The notes: generated by a model not told the origin, from the sequence alone. Counted from the first letter of the stretch, positions 35,096-45,321 are shown. The stretch is DNA of 64,000 nt from Alcaligenes ammonioxydans (GCF_019343455.1 NZ_CP049362.1:496001-560000), one strand, 5' to 3'. Made by a program: numbers and translations.

Positions 35096-35539
35096 TTACA
35101 GGGCAGGAATACGCAGTACCTGACCGGGATAGATCTTGTCAGGATGGCTGAGCATGGGTTTGTTGGCCTCAAAAATGACCGTGTACTTGGCCCCATGGGT
35201 TGTGCCGTAATGGACTTCGGCAATTTTCCACAAGGTATCGCCTTTTTGGACGGTGTACATGGTGGCCTCGATGGACGGCTGTGCCACCGTCAACTGGTTA
35301 TCGACTTGTGCCACACCCAAGGTATTACCCAGTGCCAGTACGATTTTTTCCGCCTGTTCGGTGGAGGCAACCTGACCGCTGACCGTGACCTTATCGCCTT
35401 CTACCGTCAGATTCAGACCGTCAGCGGACAGCTGGTGTTTGGCCAGTTCTTTCTGCAGTTCGTCTGCGGTGGCTGCTTTGGCCTCATTGGCGCCAAAGAG
35501 TTTTTCGCCGACATCTTTAAGAAAACTGAATACGCCCAT
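35096..35539 (-). CDS. kbp: BON-LysM protein, K+-binding protein Kbp (YgaU)
   Basis: A 147-residue soluble protein. Residues about 25-88 are a BON domain ('LTVEGDKVTVSGQVASTEQAEKIV'), and about 95-146 a LysM domain ('YTVQKGDTLWKIAEVHYG', 'PGQVLRIP'). Length and order match E. coli Kbp, a cytoplasmic potassium sensor. There is no signal peptide, in line with that role despite the LysM domain. Confidence 0.93.
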   Translation of the reverse strand: MGVFSFLKDVGEKLFGANEAKAATADELQKELAKHQLSADGLNLTVEGDKVTVSGQVASTEQAEKIVLALGNTLGVAQVDNQLTVAQPSIEATMYTVQKGDTLWKIAEVHYGTTHGAKYTVIFEANKPMLSHPDKIYPGQVLRIPAL

Positions 35540-35668
35540 CGCTTTGCTCCTGAAGTTAGGGTTCTATGGCAGCCTGCTCGCTGGCAGGCCAATCCACCCA
35601 TTATGACCGCATTTCTAACGGTGAAGCGGTACCGGAATGTCAGCAATTGTGCATTTTAGGAAGGGGCG

Positions 35669-35869
35669 TCAGCCGCCTCCGACCGCAACCACGATTTCAA
35701 TCGTGTCGCCGTCCTTGATAGGGGTATTGGCATGCTGGCTTTTGGGCACGATATCGCCGTTAAGCTCTACAGCAATGCGCTTGTTCTCGTAGCCTAGCTC
35801 GCGGATCAGGGAGCCAATCGTATCGGAGTTTGCCAAAGTCTTGCTCTGGCCATTCAAGGTAATGTTCAT
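35669..35869 (-). CDS. thiS: Sulfur carrier protein ThiS
   Basis: A 66-residue ubiquitin-fold protein starting 'MNITLNGQSKTL' and ending in the di-glycine tail ('VVAVGGG') that is adenylated and thiocarboxylated to supply sulfur for the thiamine thiazole. Its usual partner thiG is not next to it: pip and trmB are. Spacing to pip is 42 bp on the same strand. Confidence 0.92.
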   Translation of the reverse strand: MNITLNGQSKTLANSDTIGSLIRELGYENKRIAVELNGDIVPKSQHANTPIKDGDTIEIVVAVGGG

Positions 35870-35911
35870 TCTTGTCTCTGGATAGGGCCCGACAAGGGTC
35901 GGACGCGTGAT

Positions 35912-37623
<1,712 letters not shown>

Positions 37624-37739
37624 GGTTGGGGCGCGGGCATCGGAAACGGCTCGCGTATCAGCTAAAAGCGGGAAAGCTCTATTGTAGTGAGTCTTGCCGC
37701 CAAATTCATGTGGTGGTGGGTGAAAAAGATAGGGCGGGT

Positions 37740-37770
37740 GTGACGCACAGCCACCAGATCGCGCTATAAT
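37740..37770 (+). promoter_or_regulatory. Promoter of the tRNA-Gly gene
   Basis: A perfect TATAAT (37765-37770) is preceded by a GTGACG-like -35 19 bp upstream. Transcription would begin near 37777, about 50 bp before the tRNA. Confidence 0.6.
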
Positions 37771-37825
37771 TTTCGCTTCCCCTTTCGCGGGACCGGCTGC
37801 GTTTGACGCAGACCTCTCCAACAGG

Positions 37826-37899
37826 GCGGGTGTAGTTTAATGGTAAAACTGATGCTTCCCAAGCATCCGTCGTGGGTTCGATTCCCATCACCCGCTCCA
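37826..37899 (+). tRNA. tRNA-Gly (anticodon CCC)
   Basis: A 74-nt cloverleaf. The acceptor stem is GCGGGTG with CACCCGC and an encoded CCA end. The D-arm is TGTAGTTTAATGGTAAAACT. The anticodon stem GATGC/GCATC closes the loop TTCCCAA (anticodon CCC), and the T-arm is GTGGG-TTCGATT-CCCAT. It is transcribed alone from a TATAAT promoter. Confidence 0.97.
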
Positions 37900-38151
37900 G
37901 TTCTGCTTTGTTTCCAACTCCCCCGTTTTTCTGCAACGTTTTCCCAAGCCAGGCTTTGCCGCTCTCGGGATTCGGGTGTGTTGGGCTGCAAAACGACTGC
38001 ATTTCTACTTCTTAGGCTGTGGTAGCCGCTGATTCTTTCAGCGAAACTGGATGCACGTCGTTATGTATTGAAAATAAGTACACCTTTTATCGACGTGTCA
38101 CTGGTGACGACATAAGGTGGCAACCTGTCGACGAAATCGAGATTTGGCATC

Positions 38152-38334
38152 ATGATGCTTGATGCTGTGTGGAATCCGAGCCAGCCTTATATCCAGCTAC
38201 CTACTTGGCTGCCCAAGCATGCACTGGACAGTCGTGTTGTTCTAAAAGCCCGCATTGAGGCGCGCACAGCATGGGCGGAGCTTAAGCAAGCTGCGCAGCT
38301 GATTCCTCATCAAACGATGCTGATCACGTTGCTC
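38152..38334 (+). pseudogene. Truncated 5' remnant of a Fic-family gene
   Basis: The frame beginning MMLDAVWNPSQPYIQLP and continuing 'VLKARIEARTAWAELKQAA' and 'QLIPHQTMLI' is a clear match, by eye, to the N-terminal (Fic_N) region of Fic/DOC adenylyltransferases, which usually continues into 'LLEAQASSEIENIVTT'. Here likeness stops after about 60 codons. The frame then runs to a stop at 38487 inside the DUF72 gene in another frame. The HPFx active-site region is absent, so it cannot be functional. It lies 250 bp after the tRNA-Gly gene. Confidence 0.75.
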
Positions 38335-38372
38335 ATTGGCGACCAGCTCCTTCCCATGGCACTATATTTGGC

Positions 38373-39410
38373 ATGCAAGAAGATCTTTTCGGCGATGCCA
38401 TTCCTCAGCCACCCGCCTCAAAGCCCGCCGCCCTCTCGCGACGCAAAATCACCAAAGTCAGCCTTGCTGCTTCCGCCCTGGAGCTAAGCGAGCTGGCAGC
38501 TCAGCTGCCTGAAACCCTGCGTTTCGGTGTCTCCACCTGGTCTTACCCCGGTTGGCAAGGTTTGGTCTGGGATGGCGAGTACGAGCCAAGTACCTTGTCC
38601 AAGCACGGCCTGGAGGCCTACCACCAACACCCCTTAATGCGCACGGTGTGCATTGATCGGACTTTCTGGCGTCCTTTGACGGTCACGCAGTATGGCGCCT
38701 ACGCCGCGCAGGTCGATAAGGATTTTCGCTTCGTGGTGAAGTGTCCATCCCTGATTACGGACGCGCAAGTGCGCGATGAGCAGGGCAAGGTGCGCAAGTC
38801 CAATCCCGACTTTTTGAACCCGCGTCTGGCGGTGGAGCAGTTTGTGCAGCCTGCCGTGGAGGGCTTGGGGGCCAGCCTGGGGGTACTGGTCTTCCAGTTA
38901 AGCCCACTGTCCTGGGCTTGGTTGCATCGGCCCGCCGACTTGTTCCATAAATTGGGGCACATGCTGGCGGCGGCACGCGAGGCTTTGCCTCAAGGCTCCT
39001 CAGTGGTGCTTGCCGTAGAAGTGCGAGACCCCGAGCTGCTGAGTCAAAATCTGGTCGATACGCTCAAGGCCAATGGAGCAACGTTTTGTCTGGGCCTGCA
39101 TGGCAAGATGCCGCCCATCGAGGAGCAGTTGCCGATATTGCGCGCCTTATGGCCCGGTCCTTTGGTGTGTCGCTGGAATCTGAATCGGGAGTTTGGGGCC
39201 TACGGTTATGCCGATGCTCAGAAAAAACACACCCCTTTTAATGCCATTGTCAGCGAGGACTTGCCTACGCGTACCGTGCTGGCACGCACGATTGGCGGCA
39301 TCACGGGGGCGGGCCAAGCTGCTTATGTGACGATCAGCAATGATGCAGAAGGCTGCGCACCGCTGTCCATTCAGCGGCTGGCGCAGCTTATTACGGCGCA
39401 GAAAAAGTAA
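38373..39410 (+). CDS. DUF72 family protein (YecE-like)
   Basis: A 345-residue protein with a TIM-barrel-like DUF72 domain: 'LRFGVSTWSYPGWQGLVWDGEYEP' at the start, 'DFRFVVKCPSLIT' in the middle, and 'AYVTISNDAEGCAPLSIQRLAQLI' at the end, where the family has 'xNNHxxGxAxxxA'. Function is unknown. The start overlaps the fic remnant's extended frame, so part of its leader derives from that truncated gene. Confidence 0.88.
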   Translation: MQEDLFGDAIPQPPASKPAALSRRKITKVSLAASALELSELAAQLPETLRFGVSTWSYPGWQGLVWDGEYEPSTLSKHGLEAYHQHPLMRTVCIDRTFWRPLTVTQYGAYAAQVDKDFRFVVKCPSLITDAQVRDEQGKVRKSNPDFLNPRLAVEQFVQPAVEGLGASLGVLVFQLSPLSWAWLHRPADLFHKLGHMLAAAREALPQGSSVVLAVEVRDPELLSQNLVDTLKANGATFCLGLHGKMPPIEEQLPILRALWPGPLVCRWNLNREFGAYGYADAQKKHTPFNAIVSEDLPTRTVLARTIGGITGAGQAAYVTISNDAEGCAPLSIQRLAQLITAQKK

Positions 39411-39466
39411 AGGCGAGGCGGGCGGGCCCGTTTGTCTGCGTCAAGAGGGGGCCTTTTGGTGCCTAA

Positions 39467-40600
39467 TCAGGGATAAAACAGCAGCAGTCCGAACACGGCA
39501 AAAACCATCAGGTGCATATAGCCGTGAATGGGAGAGGTACGTGGGCCGCCAAAGCTCAGCATGCTCAGCATGACGGTAAGCAGAAACAGCACCATGTCGG
39601 TATTGCTGATACCCATAACGACCTGTTTACCGCTTATCAAGCCGATAAGCAGGACCACGGGTACGGTCAGCCCAACGGTAGAGACAAAGGCCCCCAGACA
39701 AAGATTGATGGCGCGTTGCATTTCATTGTTCATGGCAGCCTTGATGGCGGTAATGGACTCGGGGGTGAACACGATAATGGCAATCAGCACCCCCCCGACG
39801 GCGACGGGCGCGCCGGAGGCGGCAATCCCGTAATCGGTCACGATGGCCAAATCATGCGCCAGCAAGACAATCGGCAAAATCAGGGCGATCAGCACCAGGC
39901 TGCTTATCAGCATGGCGCGGGTAGCCTGGGGATCACGCGGTGGGGGCGTTGCGTTCTTGGCGCCTGGCACAGTGTCATGGGGTTGCATATAGTCATGACG
40001 ACGGCTACCCATTTGCAGAGACAGGAACAGGGCATAGATCAGGCCCGTCAGTATCGAAATGCCGATGGCCTGTGTCGTGCTGAACTCGCCCGCAGTGCGG
40101 GTGTAGTTGGGCAGTATCAGCGCCATACTGGTCAGCAAGACGATCATAGACAGGTAGGTGCGGGTACCTTGACGGTTGAACGCCTGATCGCCATTGCGCG
40201 CCGCGCCGGCAATCAGGCACAGCCCAGTGATCAGATTCAGAATAATCATCATCACCGCATAGATCGAATCTCTGCCTATGGTGGGAAAGTCGCCCGGCCC
40301 CAGCAGCACCGAGGCAATCAGAATGACCTCGATCAGCACAATGGATAAAGTCAGGATCAGGGTGCCGTAAGGTTCGCCCAGTTGATGGGCCAGATGGTCT
40401 GCCTCACGAACGACGCCAAAGGAGGCGGCCAGAATGGTGATGAACAGAACCAGAAAGGCGAGGGTTGCCGTAGTGCCGTTCAGGGAGTCACCCAGCCATT
40501 GACTGCCAAAAACCGTGAACAGACCCACAATGGACCAGGAGCCGAACAGGCGTAACCAGGTGACAGGTGCAAGCAGAGGGGAGGAGCCGGTGTGTTTCAT
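39467..40600 (-). CDS. chaA: Ca2+(Na+)/H+ antiporter, ChaA-like
   Basis: A 377-residue inner-membrane cation/proton exchanger of the CaCA superfamily with about eleven helices. The two alpha-repeat motifs are visible: 'GEPYGTLILTLSIVLIEVILI' near residues 75-95 and 'IVFTPESITAIKAAMNNEMQRAINL' near 265-290, each with the ion-binding Glu. A His/Asp-containing loop between halves is as in ChaA. A 43-codon ORF ends by overlapping its ATG. Confidence 0.9.
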   Translation of the reverse strand: MKHTGSSPLLAPVTWLRLFGSWSIVGLFTVFGSQWLGDSLNGTTATLAFLVLFITILAASFGVVREADHLAHQLGEPYGTLILTLSIVLIEVILIASVLLGPGDFPTIGRDSIYAVMMIILNLITGLCLIAGAARNGDQAFNRQGTRTYLSMIVLLTSMALILPNYTRTAGEFSTTQAIGISILTGLIYALFLSLQMGSRRHDYMQPHDTVPGAKNATPPPRDPQATRAMLISSLVLIALILPIVLLAHDLAIVTDYGIAASGAPVAVGGVLIAIIVFTPESITAIKAAMNNEMQRAINLCLGAFVSTVGLTVPVVLLIGLISGKQVVMGISNTDMVLFLLTVMLSMLSFGGPRTSPIHGYMHLMVFAVFGLLLFYP

Positions 40601-40728
40601 GGTTGTTGTTTCCCGCGCGCAACGCTGAAGATGGCCAGGCGACGCGATGCGTCGTGCTCAAAAAACAGGCAGGAATGGGAAGCAGGAACATGCGCCAGGG
40701 CATGTGAGGGTGAGGCAGGGTGGACCAT
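40597..40728 (-). CDS. Possible 43-residue leader peptide overlapping chaA
   Basis: From an ATG at 40728, with AAAAGGAG ten bases upstream, a 43-codon frame (beginning MVHPASPSHALAHVPASHSC) ends in a TGA that overlaps the chaA ATG by four bases. The first half is rich in His, Pro, Ala and Ser. The good ribosome site and ATGA coupling argue for translation, while no homologue is known to me. It could be a regulatory leader for chaA or a chance frame. Confidence 0.4.
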   Translation of the reverse strand: MVHPASPSHALAHVPASHSCLFFEHDASRRLAIFSVARGKQQP

Positions 40729-40776
40729 CGTGGATGCTCCTTTTGAAGGAGTAGGGCCGTCCCTGTATTGAAAAGG

Positions 40777-40800
40777 CAGATCCAGGTCGTCCCGGATCTG
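40777..40800. repeat. Inverted repeat upstream of the chaA leader ORF
   Basis: CAGATCC and GGATCTG are complementary 7-mers separated by 10 bp, about 50-70 bp upstream of the 43-codon ORF. It could be part of the chaA 5' leader structure or an operator. Confidence 0.35.
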
Positions 40801-40934
40801 TTTTGAATTGAGCTATTCAAGCCCACGATTTTATCATCCTGTGCCCATACGGCAAGTCGGGGGCTTCCCAAGTGGTGCTTTCGCGGACGGGAATCTTCTT
40901 TTGCGCACCTGCGTGCCGCTTTATTCCCTCCTAT

Positions 40935-41864
40935 TTAAGGTGGGCACCATTCTGATGAAAAAGAGGGAGAACCCAGGGATCGAAGAGCTGGTGTTTTTTC
41001 TGTGGGGAGTTTGTTTTTTTCAATGGCCTGTCTGAATTTGCCAGGCGCCACACCTGCATAGGTTTTGAATGCGGTCGAGAAATTGGCCGGGCTGGAAAAC
41101 CCCAAGTCGGTTGCGATGACATCAATTTTCAAGGCGGTCGTTCGTAGCAGATACTCAGCCCGATACATACGCTGCAGTCGGATATAGTTGCTGACGCTCA
41201 AGCCGAAATTGCGCTGAAATATATTCATGATTTTTCGTCTTGAGATCTTGAACATATCGCACAGTTCTTTCTGGCTGGGCGGTGAGCCCAGATTGGCATC
41301 GATTGTTTTTTGAATGGCGTAGATCAGCATGCTGGTTTCAGCAGTGGTGCTGGGCCGTTGGGTCAGAGGCTTGCCGGCAGAGAGGTGGGAGAGCGCCTGT
41401 TTGGGATTACGTAAAGGAACGTTGATGCGCTCTTTGACTTCGTCAACGGCATAGGGATTGCCAATGTAATCAACGGCTCCTGCCTTCAGGAAATTGACGC
41501 ATTCTTCACTGCTGCTTTCGCTGCGTGAATCCAGAATGATGATGGGAATGTGAGCGGTTGCTTTTAGCCCTTGCAGCATGTGTGTCAGCGATAAGGCATC
41601 AATCCCGCCTACTTGTTTATCCATCAGGATAAGTTCGGGTAGCGTTAGCTGGGCCTTGGTGTAGCCTTGCACTCCATCAGCGGCAACAGAAACCCGAAAC
41701 GCTCCAGCCAGCAGAGATTGCAGAAGGTGTTCGTGCTGTCGAGTGTTATTGGAGATCAGCAAAATCCTGGTTTTTTGATCCGGCTGACACTTTATAGTGG
41801 CGTATTTGTTCAATATAAAGCCCCGCGCCCTTCTTCTGTCGAAGACGGCTACCTTTACTGGCAT
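40935..41864 (-). CDS. AraC-type regulator with degenerate receiver domain
   Basis: A 309-residue protein: a receiver-like domain (about residues 32-150) followed by an AraC double helix-turn-helix (about 185-285; 'SQKELCDMFKISRRKIMNIFQ', 'TDLGFSSPANFSTAFKTYAG'). The phospho-acceptor-position Asp82 is kept ('LILMDKQVGG'). The acidic pair after strand 1 reads SNN, and the conserved Lys is replaced in 'YIGNPY', so ordinary phosphorylation is doubtful. No histidine kinase is adjacent. The start codon is uncertain because no ribosome site is obvious. Confidence 0.85.
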   Translation of the reverse strand: MPVKVAVFDRRRARGFILNKYATIKCQPDQKTRILLISNNTRQHEHLLQSLLAGAFRVSVAADGVQGYTKAQLTLPELILMDKQVGGIDALSLTHMLQGLKATAHIPIIILDSRSESSSEECVNFLKAGAVDYIGNPYAVDEVKERINVPLRNPKQALSHLSAGKPLTQRPSTTAETSMLIYAIQKTIDANLGSPPSQKELCDMFKISRRKIMNIFQRNFGLSVSNYIRLQRMYRAEYLLRTTALKIDVIATDLGFSSPANFSTAFKTYAGVAPGKFRQAIEKNKLPTEKTPALRSLGSPSFSSEWCPP

Positions 41865-42503
41865 TGCTCAAGTAGCCAATTCCTTCAGAATACAGACTCT
41901 ATGAATAGATAAAATCTATCGATATGATTCGTACGGCAGACATAACATTTTGTATCAACGGAAAAAGTAAATTTTCAAAATTGCTCATTGCATTTTATTT
42001 TTGGCAGGCGGCGTGCTGAAAGCCGGAATCCCGGGCTTTAGGCCGAACCCAGAAGTCGATTCTCAGCAATGCTACGTTGACGTATGGGTGAATTTTCCTG
42101 GCAGGAACAAGCGTGATTCTACGGCTTTTAAGACCGAACGAATGAGGGGGCTTTGGCAGGTCTGCCGTTGCTTTTCAGGTCTGCGCGTGTAGCCGTTCGC
42201 AGGTGTTTCACCCGAGCCTCCCCGTTTTTTTGTGAGGACTCATCCGCGGCGCTCAGTCAGTCAGTGAACGAGCATCGACGTGAACCCTGGGGGGGCTGAG
42301 TGTTGAGCTTTCTCAAGCGCCGGGCTTCGGTGTTGGGATGGTTTTTAGACCGTTTTGGGGTCCCCGCTCTTGAATGACATTGAGCAGGATGGAGACGGGG
42401 CGCAGCCAGTCTCTGACGCGACTATCGCTAAGGGCAGAACAAGCTTGGTAGCCTTGTTCTGCCCTTGCTGTAAAACCCGTTGAACACTAGTCGGAACGTC
42501 GAC
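41865..42503. other. 639-bp stretch without a convincing gene
   Basis: The part next to the regulator (about 41890-42000) is AT-rich and promoter-like, with a perfect 15-bp palindrome ATAGAT-AAA-ATCTAT at 41905-41919, a candidate site for autoregulation. From 42001 to 42430 the DNA returns to average composition. A 63-codon frame is present on the plus strand without a ribosome site or recognisable likeness, and I do not call it. A hairpin closes the region. Confidence 0.5.
42431..42465 (-). terminator. Hairpin downstream of the isomerase gene
   Basis: A 13-bp perfect stem (AGGGCAGAACAAG with CTTGTTCTGCCCT) lies 39 bp after the last gene of the aldolase-MFS-isomerase operon. No T-run follows, so termination may need Rho. 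Confidence 0.5.
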
Positions 42504-43112
42504 TTAAGCCGGGGCAGGATGCATGTGGATGGCCTCGTCCAGCATGTCCAGCCTGTCTTGCCCCCAAAATAGCTCGCCCTGATACACATAGGAGGGTGAG
42601 CCGAATACACCGGCTGCAATCGCTTCGTCGGTATAAGCCTGATAGCGTTGTTGCATGTGCGGCGCCTGTTCAAACCAGTAGTCAGCGTCCAGGTGCTGTG
42701 ACTGCATGATTCGAGCCAGTACTGCTGGATCGGCAATATTGCGCTCTTCACACCATTGCGCCCGCAGTATGGCCTTGTACAGCTCTAGGACGGGCAAGCC
42801 GGCCTGATTGATGGCGATGACCACGGTCGAGGCCAGCGTGGCATCCGGGCACATGAAGCGGGGCGTGGGGTTGATGGGGGTGCCCAGCTTGCGGCACCAG
42901 CGCTGCAGTTCAGTGATCCGATAGGCCTGGCGTTCGGGGGAGCGTTGTCCGAGCAGCACACCCCCTGTACGGGCATACACCTGCGGCAAATCGACGGGCT
43001 TGTAATGGATGGGGACACCCTGTTTGCGGGCGATCGCCTCCAGACGGTCGGCTCCCAGGTAAGCCCAATCCGAGTTCATCCAGAAGTAGTAGTGAATGCC
43101 GGCCGTGCTCAT
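42504..43112 (-). CDS. DsbA-family 2-hydroxychromene-2-carboxylate isomerase-like protein
   Basis: A 202-residue thioredoxin-fold, kappa-class GST-like protein. 'HYYFWMNSDWAYLGADRLEAIARKQG' and 'GVFGSPSYVYQGELFWGQDRLDMLDEAI' match HCCA isomerases, which use glutathione in aromatic ring-cleavage pathways. The start overlaps the MFS stop (ATGA), and it is the third gene of an operon with a class II aldolase. The exact substrate is not readable. Confidence 0.88.
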   Translation of the reverse strand: MSTAGIHYYFWMNSDWAYLGADRLEAIARKQGVPIHYKPVDLPQVYARTGGVLLGQRSPERQAYRITELQRWCRKLGTPINPTPRFMCPDATLASTVVIAINQAGLPVLELYKAILRAQWCEERNIADPAVLARIMQSQHLDADYWFEQAPHMQQRYQAYTDEAIAAGVFGSPSYVYQGELFWGQDRLDMLDEAIHMHPAPA

Positions 43113-44437
43113 GTGCGCACCTTGGGACGGGAAAGATTGGGCAGGGAGAAGTGGGCCGGTCCGTGCATGAACCAACTGCTGGCAAAAGCGATCAAGCCCA
43201 GCGCACTCAGATACCAGACGATGTAGTCAGGTTGTCCGTCTCCATAGGCCAGTAAGGAAGTCGCCACCAAAGGGGCCAGACCGCCACCGATGGCGCCAGA
43301 GACCTGGACAGCGATTGAGATCCCGCTGTAGCGTACCTCGGGGGGGAACTGCGTGGAAAACAGACCGCCCTGCGGGCCATAGAGTGCTGCATAGACCAGA
43401 CCAATGGCAATGACCAGCGCCAAGGTGATGGTGCCGGTGTCCAGGCTGCCCAGCATGGAGAAGAAAGGCGAGGAGAATGCCAGCATGCAAAGCGTACCCG
43501 CCATAAAGACCCATTTAAAGCCGAGACGGTCGCCCAGTACGCCAAACAGGGGCATGGTGAACAGGGCGGCAAAGGCGCCCCATACCGTGGCATTGAGCAT
43601 CACACTACGCTCTACCCCGAGGGTGGTGGTGGCATAAGCCAGGGCGAAGGTCACCACCGTGTAAAACCAGGTGACTTCAGCCAGGCGGCCGCCGACCACC
43701 AGCAGAACTTCACGGGGGTAGTGACGCAGCACTTCCAGGGCGGGAATAGCGACCTGCTTGCCCTTTTTGCTCATCTGCTCAAAGTCTGGAGATTCGGCCA
43801 CTTTGGCTCGAATCCACCAGCCTACCAACAGCAGCGCGACACTGGCCAGAAAGGGCAGGCGCCAGCCCCAGGTCAACATGTCTTCTTCGGGCAGGCTGGC
43901 AACGGCTCCCATCGCCAAAGAGGACAAAATAAGGCCCGGCGCGACCCCGGTCTGGGGCAGACTGCCAAAAAAACCTTTTTTACCATCCGGGGCGTGTTCC
44001 ACCGCCATCAGGACAGCGCCACCCCATTCACCTCCCACGGCAACCCCTTGCAAAAAACGCATCAGGACCAGCAGGACGGCCGCCCAATAGCCAATACTGT
44101 CGTAGGAGGGAATCAGTCCGATCAGGATGGTAGGAATACCCATCAGAAACAGCGTAATTAACAGCATGGATTTTCGGCCCAGCTTGTCCCCGAAATGGCC
44201 GAACACAAAACCGCCCAGGGGACGGGCAAAAAAGCCTACGGAATAGGTGGCAAAGGCCGCCAGAGTGCCCGTAATCGGGTCGAAGGCGGGAAAAAAGATC
44301 TTGTTGAAGATCAGTGCGGCAGCAGTGCCGTAGAGGAAAAAGTCATACCACTCTATGGTGGTTCCCATCATGCTGGCCAAGCCAGCAGTGACGTACTGGC
44401 GCGACGAACGCGCCTGTCCGGTGTGAGGCATCGTCAT
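43109..44437 (-). CDS. MFS transporter, metabolite:H+ symporter (MHS) family
   Basis: A 442-residue inner-membrane symporter with twelve helices. 'GTTIEWYDFFLYGTAAALIFNKIFFP' and 'GHFGDKLGRKSMLLITL' are MHS signatures (ShiA, KgtP, ProP relatives), and 'RFLQGVAVGGEWGGAVLMAVEHAP' is typical. These import organic acids or osmolytes. AGGAGG precedes the ATG. It lies between the aldolase and isomerase genes in one operon and probably imports their substrate. Confidence 0.92.
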   Translation of the reverse strand: MTMPHTGQARSSRQYVTAGLASMMGTTIEWYDFFLYGTAAALIFNKIFFPAFDPITGTLAAFATYSVGFFARPLGGFVFGHFGDKLGRKSMLLITLFLMGIPTILIGLIPSYDSIGYWAAVLLVLMRFLQGVAVGGEWGGAVLMAVEHAPDGKKGFFGSLPQTGVAPGLILSSLAMGAVASLPEEDMLTWGWRLPFLASVALLLVGWWIRAKVAESPDFEQMSKKGKQVAIPALEVLRHYPREVLLVVGGRLAEVTWFYTVVTFALAYATTTLGVERSVMLNATVWGAFAALFTMPLFGVLGDRLGFKWVFMAGTLCMLAFSSPFFSMLGSLDTGTITLALVIAIGLVYAALYGPQGGLFSTQFPPEVRYSGISIAVQVSGAIGGGLAPLVATSLLAYGDGQPDYIVWYLSALGLIAFASSWFMHGPAHFSLPNLSRPKVRT

Positions 44438-44476
44438 AGCGACCTCCTGGTGGAAGCGGGGTGTTGAGTGTGGGCG

Positions 44477-45262
44477 TCAGCGAGTCGTTGTTAAGGGCGC
44501 AATGCCTTGGGTCTGACGGGACCAGTAATCGAAGGTCGCGTTCACAATGGAGGGCTTGAGCAGGTAGTCGTGGGCCTCGGCCGCCAGAGTGTCATCGACG
44601 GGAGTCAGCGGGCCAAACGCCGCTTGCGCACGCACCTGCAGGCGTGCCGCACGCTCCAGGTAGACCGACAGGTAGGTCGCCTCCTGGCAGCTTTTTCCCG
44701 CAGTCAGGTAACCGTGGTGAGCCAGGATGATGGCGCGCTTGTCGCCCAGCGCTTCGGAAATGATAACGCCCTCCTGGTCGGCAATGGGTACACCGGGCCA
44801 TTCGCCCAGAAACGCACAGTCATTGTGCAACGGCGTCATGTCCATTTGCGAAATCACCAAAGGCTGGCGGGCGGTCGCCAGCACGGTCGCCCAGGGTGAG
44901 TGCGTGTGAATGATGGAGTTGACGTCGGGGCGGGCTTCGTACACCCACAGGTGAAAGCGGGTGGCGGGGTTGGCCATGCCCTGGCCGCTCAGGGTGTTCA
45001 GGTCGCGATCAACTTCAATGAAGTCATCGGGTGTGGCTTCATCAAAACCCAGACCAAAGCGCAGGGTCCAGTAGGCCCCGGGACGCTCGGACCGGACACT
45101 GATCTGGCCGGCCAGACCGGCCTCCTGTTCGGTCATGGCCAGAATGCGACAGGCAAACGCCATGGTTTCGCGGGTGTCGCGCTGGACTTGGGGTAGATGC
45201 GTGGCCATCTCTTTGGTGGCACGTTCATCGAAATAGGATTTGTCTCTGAGGGGGGTATCCAT
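44477..45262 (-). CDS. Class II aldolase/adducin-family protein
   Basis: A 261-residue zinc-dependent aldolase/decarboxylase-type protein. Metal ligands are in 'SIIHTHSPWATVLA' (HxH) and 'ILAHHGYLTAGKSCQEA' (H), with 'GLAGQISVRSERPG' at the N-terminal phosphate-loop position. The family covers fuculose-phosphate aldolases and several hydroxyaromatic or hydroxy-acid decarboxylases. The ATG at 45262 has AAGGAG upstream. It is the first gene of the aldolase-MFS-isomerase operon behind an FNR-type site. Confidence 0.9.
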   Translation of the reverse strand: MDTPLRDKSYFDERATKEMATHLPQVQRDTRETMAFACRILAMTEQEAGLAGQISVRSERPGAYWTLRFGLGFDEATPDDFIEVDRDLNTLSGQGMANPATRFHLWVYEARPDVNSIIHTHSPWATVLATARQPLVISQMDMTPLHNDCAFLGEWPGVPIADQEGVIISEALGDKRAIILAHHGYLTAGKSCQEATYLSVYLERAARLQVRAQAAFGPLTPVDDTLAAEAHDYLLKPSIVNATFDYWSRQTQGIAPLTTTR

Positions 45263-45321
45263 GCGATTTGTCTCCTTTAGCATGCTTCGCCGGTCTATGC
45301 GCCGACGATGGGGTCATTGTC

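Noticed and set aside
37826..39410. Intact integrated island at tRNA-Gly
   Set aside because: No integrase gene, no repeated tRNA 3' end and no island boundary are visible; only the truncated fic piece hints at past events.
42001..42192. 63-codon plus-strand frame in the long gap
   Set aside because: No ribosome site, no start codon better than a rare one, and no likeness I can name; kept only as part of an unexplained interval.
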